Under the pieces are notes generated by a model. The model did not search any database. It worked only from the letters and a program-made list of their open reading frames with translations, and was not told the DNA's origin. From Microvirga sp. Mcv34 (GTDB lineage: Bacteria; Pseudomonadota; Alphaproteobacteria; Rhizobiales; Beijerinckiaceae), in contig NZ_JALJRK010000027.1 in assembly GCF_024519725.1 (NCBI RefSeq), positions 1-64,000 on the forward strand: DNA of 64,000 nucleotides. Reading direction: 5' to 3'. The position numbers and the translations under genes are program-made. Position 1 is the first letter of the stretch, and the number at the start of each line of letters is the position of its first letter. This document shows positions 61,937 through 64,000 of the stretch, one piece after another.

Positions 61937-62410
61937 TCACGCCTGCGCAACGGCACCCAGGAGGGTGACCGAGCCACCAGCCTTCTCGATCGCTTCGACG
62001 GCCGACTTGGACGCGCCGTGGACCTGGAAGGACAGCTTCGCCTTGAGTTCGCCGACGCCGAGGATCTTCACGCCGTCGCGCGGCTTGGAGACCACACCGG
62101 CGGCAACCAGCGACTCGACGGTCACGGCAGCAGCAGTGTCGAGCTTGCCGGCCTCGATGGCCTGCTGGATGCGGCCGACATTGACCTCGTTCAGCTCGAT
62201 CGCGTTCGGCTTGTTGAAGCCGCGCTTCGGCAGACGACGGTGCAGAGGCATCTGACCGCCTTCGAAGCCCTTGATCGACACGCCGGTACGGGACTTCTGT
62301 CCCTTCACGCCGCGTCCACCGGTCTTGCCCTTGCCGGAGCCGATACCACGGCCGACACGCATGCGGTTCTTGGTAGAACCTTCGTTGTCACGAATTTCGT
62401 TGAGTTTCAT
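61937..62410 (-). CDS. rplO: 50S ribosomal protein L15
   Basis: 157 residues. [44 protein letters not shown] (quoted by [20 protein letters not shown]) and [17 protein letters not shown] are the L15 signatures. ATG at 62410 has GAGGAGAGCG upstream and is preferred to the frame opening at 62437. Ten bases after rpmD. Confidence 0.97.
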   Translation of the reverse strand: MKLNEIRDNEGSTKNRMRVGRGIGSGKGKTGGRGVKGQKSRTGVSIKGFEGGQMPLHRRLPKRGFNKPNAIELNEVNVGRIQQAIEAGKLDTAAAVTVESLVAAGVVSKPRDGVKILGVGELKAKLSFQVHGASKSAVEAIEKAGGSVTLLGAVAQA

Positions 62411-62420
62411 GACGCTCTCC

Positions 62421-62627
62421 TCACTGCCCGTCGACAACGCGCACGAGGTGCTTGACCTTTTCGATCATGCCGCGAACTGCCGGCGTGTCTTCCAAGGTCG
62501 AGGTACGGTGAAGCTTGTTGAGCTTGAGGCCGACCAGCGTCTGGCGCTGCTTGGCTTCGCGGCGGATCGGCGAACCGATCTGCTCAACGGTGACGGTCTT
62601 CCCAGCGGAAGCAGGATTCTTTGCCAT
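62421..62627 (-). CDS. rpmD: 50S ribosomal protein L30
   Basis: 68 residues. [46 protein letters not shown] is the L30 pattern. ATG at 62627 has GGGAGGC at a normal distance and the short N-terminal extension MAKNPASAG is common in alphaproteobacteria; a TTG at 62633 is less likely. Between rpsE and rplO. Confidence 0.95.
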   Translation of the reverse strand: MAKNPASAGKTVTVEQIGSPIRREAKQRQTLVGLKLNKLHRTSTLEDTPAVRGMIEKVKHLVRVVDGQ

Positions 62628-62641
62628 CGTCAAAGCCTCCC

Positions 62642-63211
62642 TTACGCTTCAGCGCCAGCGGCTTCGCTGGCATCCGCATCGCGGCGGCGAGCCTGCAGCG
62701 TCGAGACCTTCAGGCCACGGCGAGCAGCGACCGAACGCGGGCTGTCCTCGTTCTTGAGCGCGTCAAAGGTGGCGCGGACGAGGTTGTACGGGTTCGACGA
62801 GCCGAGCGACTTGGCGACCACGTCCTGCATGCCGACCACTTCGAAGACGGCGCGCATCGGGCCGCCAGCGATGATGCCGGTACCCTGGGGAGCGGCACGC
62901 AACACGACCTTGCCGGCGCCATGGCGGCCGTTCACGTCGTGGTGAAGCGTGCGGCCCTCGCGGAGGGCAACGCGGATCATGGAGCGCTTGGCAGCGTCCG
63001 TGGCCTTGCGGATGGCTTCCGGCACTTCACGGGCCTTGCCGTGGCCGAAGCCGACGCGGCCCTTCTGGTCGCCGACGACGACGAGAGCAGCGAAGCCGAA
63101 ACGACGTCCACCCTTCACCACCTTGGCGACACGGTTGATGTGGACCAGGCGGTCCACGAATTCGCTGTCGCGCTCTTCGCGATCAGCACGTTCTCTTGGT
63201 TCTCTAGCCAT
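62642..63211 (-). CDS. rpsE: 30S ribosomal protein S5
   Basis: 189 residues. The S5 domain [49 protein letters not shown] (quoted in part by [14 protein letters not shown] and [10 protein letters not shown]), then the C-terminal [37 protein letters not shown]. Acts in decoding accuracy. ATG at 63211 with GAGAGGTCTC upstream. A C-terminal tail of about 30 Arg/Ala-rich residues is longer than in E. coli. Confidence 0.97.
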   Translation of the reverse strand: MAREPRERADREERDSEFVDRLVHINRVAKVVKGGRRFGFAALVVVGDQKGRVGFGHGKAREVPEAIRKATDAAKRSMIRVALREGRTLHHDVNGRHGAGKVVLRAAPQGTGIIAGGPMRAVFEVVGMQDVVAKSLGSSNPYNLVRATFDALKNEDSPRSVAARRGLKVSTLQARRRDADASEAAGAEA

Positions 63212-63275
63212 GAGACCTCTCACTTGCGCGGGCGGCGGGCCCGCTCGCTAAGGGTTGCTTGGATTACACCCGCCG

Positions 63276-63638
63276 TTAGAAATCCAGACCGCCTTCACGG
63301 GCAGCGTCGGCGAGAGCCTTGACGCGGCCGTGATAGAGGTAGCCCGAGCGGTCGAAGATGACCTGCTTCACGCCGGCCTGAACCGCGCGCTCCGCAACGA
63401 GCTTGCCCACTTCCTTCGCCGCATCGACGGTGGCGCCGGTCTTGAGCTTGCCCTTCAGGTCAGCCTCGAGGGTCGAAGCCGAGGCGACCGTATGGCCGCG
63501 CACGTCATCGATGACCTGGGCGTAGATCTGCTTGGACGAACGGAAGACCGACAAACGCGGACGGCCATTCGCTGCCTTCTTGATCGCACGGCGCACACGA
63601 GCCTTGCGGCGATCTTCAGCGCCTTTCTTCTCAGCCAT
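63276..63638 (-). CDS. rplR: 50S ribosomal protein L18
   Basis: 120 residues. [36 protein letters not shown] and the end [28 protein letters not shown] are diagnostic. Binds 5S rRNA in the central protuberance. It follows rplF after 12 bases. Confidence 0.97.
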   Translation of the reverse strand: MAEKKGAEDRRKARVRRAIKKAANGRPRLSVFRSSKQIYAQVIDDVRGHTVASASTLEADLKGKLKTGATVDAAKEVGKLVAERAVQAGVKQVIFDRSGYLYHGRVKALADAAREGGLDF

Positions 63639-63650
63639 GATACGTCGTCC

Positions 63651-64000
63651 TTACTTCTTCTTGCCTTCCTTGCGGAAGATGAACTCGTCGGAGTACTTGA
63701 CGCCCTTGCCCTTATAGGGCTCCGGACCGCGGTATTCGCGGATCTCGGCGGCGGTCTGACCGACGACCTGCTTGTCGATGCCGGCCACGATGATCTCCGT
63801 GGGCTTGGGCGTCGTAATCGTGACGCCAGCCGGGATCGCGTAGTCGATATCGTGGCTGTAGCCCAGCGACAGCTTCAGCACCTTGCCGGCAACGGCGGCC
63901 TTGTAGCCGACGCCGTTGATCTCGAGGCGCTTCTCGAAGCCCTTGGACACGCCCTCGACCAGGTTCGCCACCTGGGCGCGGGACATACCCCACTTCGCAC
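63651..64000 (-). CDS. rplF: 50S ribosomal protein L6, 3' part (5' end beyond the window)
   Basis: The last about 116 residues of L6; the start lies past position 64000. Reading from the edge gives [29 protein letters not shown], then [30 protein letters not shown] and the C-terminal [25 protein letters not shown] with the L6 signature [10 protein letters not shown]. The ATG at 63986 is an internal methionine, not the start. Confidence 0.95.
   Translation of the reverse strand, partial: AKWGMSRAQVANLVEGVSKGFEKRLEINGVGYKAAVAGKVLKLSLGYSHDIDYAIPAGVTITTPKPTEIIVAGIDKQVVGQTAAEIREYRGPEPYKGKGVKYSDEFIFRKEGKKK

Noticed and set aside
1-64000. CRISPR arrays, rRNA, tRNA, tmRNA, integrases, insertion sequences or prophage genes
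   Set aside because: None recognised: no regular direct repeats with spacers, no clover-leaf or rRNA signature, and no transposase or integrase motifs in any frame examined.

Overview
The window is a GC-rich chromosomal segment of an alphaproteobacterium, most probably a member of the Rhizobiales (Hyphomicrobiales) close to the Methylobacteriaceae (Microvirga-like). The basis is the gene order fabD-fabG-acpP-fabF-mltG-yicC-gmk, the lptF-lptG-lptD-pdxA-rsmA block, a two-cysteine porin of the rhizobial type, an ATP12 chaperone, and the spc/alpha ribosomal operon followed by degP-rarA-crcB-rluC. The genus is inferred, not proven. No rRNA, tRNA, CRISPR array, IS element or prophage was recognised.

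Layout. 1-600: no gene. It holds a leftward promoter overlapped by a LexA-type SOS box, then degenerate intergenic repeats. 0.6-2.6 kb: holC and pepA (minus). 2.8-9.5 kb: lptF-lptG-lptD-pdxA-rsmA (plus), the LPS export permease and outer-membrane translocon coupled to PLP synthesis and 16S rRNA methylation; surA is missing from its frequent place. 9.7-10.8 kb: ddl. 10.8-17.5 kb: gmk, yicC, mltG and the type II fatty-acid synthesis genes (minus). 17.9-23.7 kb: rpoZ, rsh, an AlaX-type editing protein, a class I glutamine-amidotransferase hydrolase, pyrE and a NYN-domain protein (plus). 23.8-25.7 kb: dapA-smpB-ACT protein (minus). 25.9-28.9 kb: slt and an alpha/beta hydrolase. 29.2-30.4 kb: major porin.

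30.9-36.0 kb: aromatic amino-acid (tyrosine/homogentisate) catabolism. A MarR regulator, maleylacetoacetate isomerase and 4-hydroxyphenylpyruvate dioxygenase form one operon behind two GTTGC-N4-GCAAC dyads. A TRAP substrate-binding protein and a divergent fumarylacetoacetase-family gene with a VOC protein lie beside it; homogentisate dioxygenase is not in the window. 36.0-44.5 kb: small envelope proteins, dodecin, an MhqO/MhqD-like quinone-detoxification pair, a PLP lyase coupled to pccB, ATP12 and a HAD phosphatase. 44.5-50.1 kb: an accessory stretch with a 41-residue lipoprotein, an orphan HWE histidine kinase, a divergent FtsH paralogue, two GNAT acetyltransferases and an orphan membrane protein.

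50.1-55.3 kb: rluC-type pseudouridine synthase, crcB, rarA and degP (minus), with an AT-richer orphan gene on each side of degP. 56.1-64.0 kb: rplQ, rpoA, rpsK, rpsM, then a 1.1-kb AT-richer insertion, then adk, secY, rplO, rpmD, rpsE, rplR and the 3' part of rplF (minus). The insertion splits the usually continuous adk-rpsM junction, carries an opposite-strand gene, and ends in a good promoter that can drive rpsM-rpsK-rpoA-rplQ on its own.

I did not find a clearly new multi-gene system. The strongest leads are the split ribosomal operon, the FtsH paralogue with an altered pore loop, the twin MarR operators, the SOS promoter at the left edge and a family of palindromic intergenic repeats, two copies of which flank an acetyltransferase gene.
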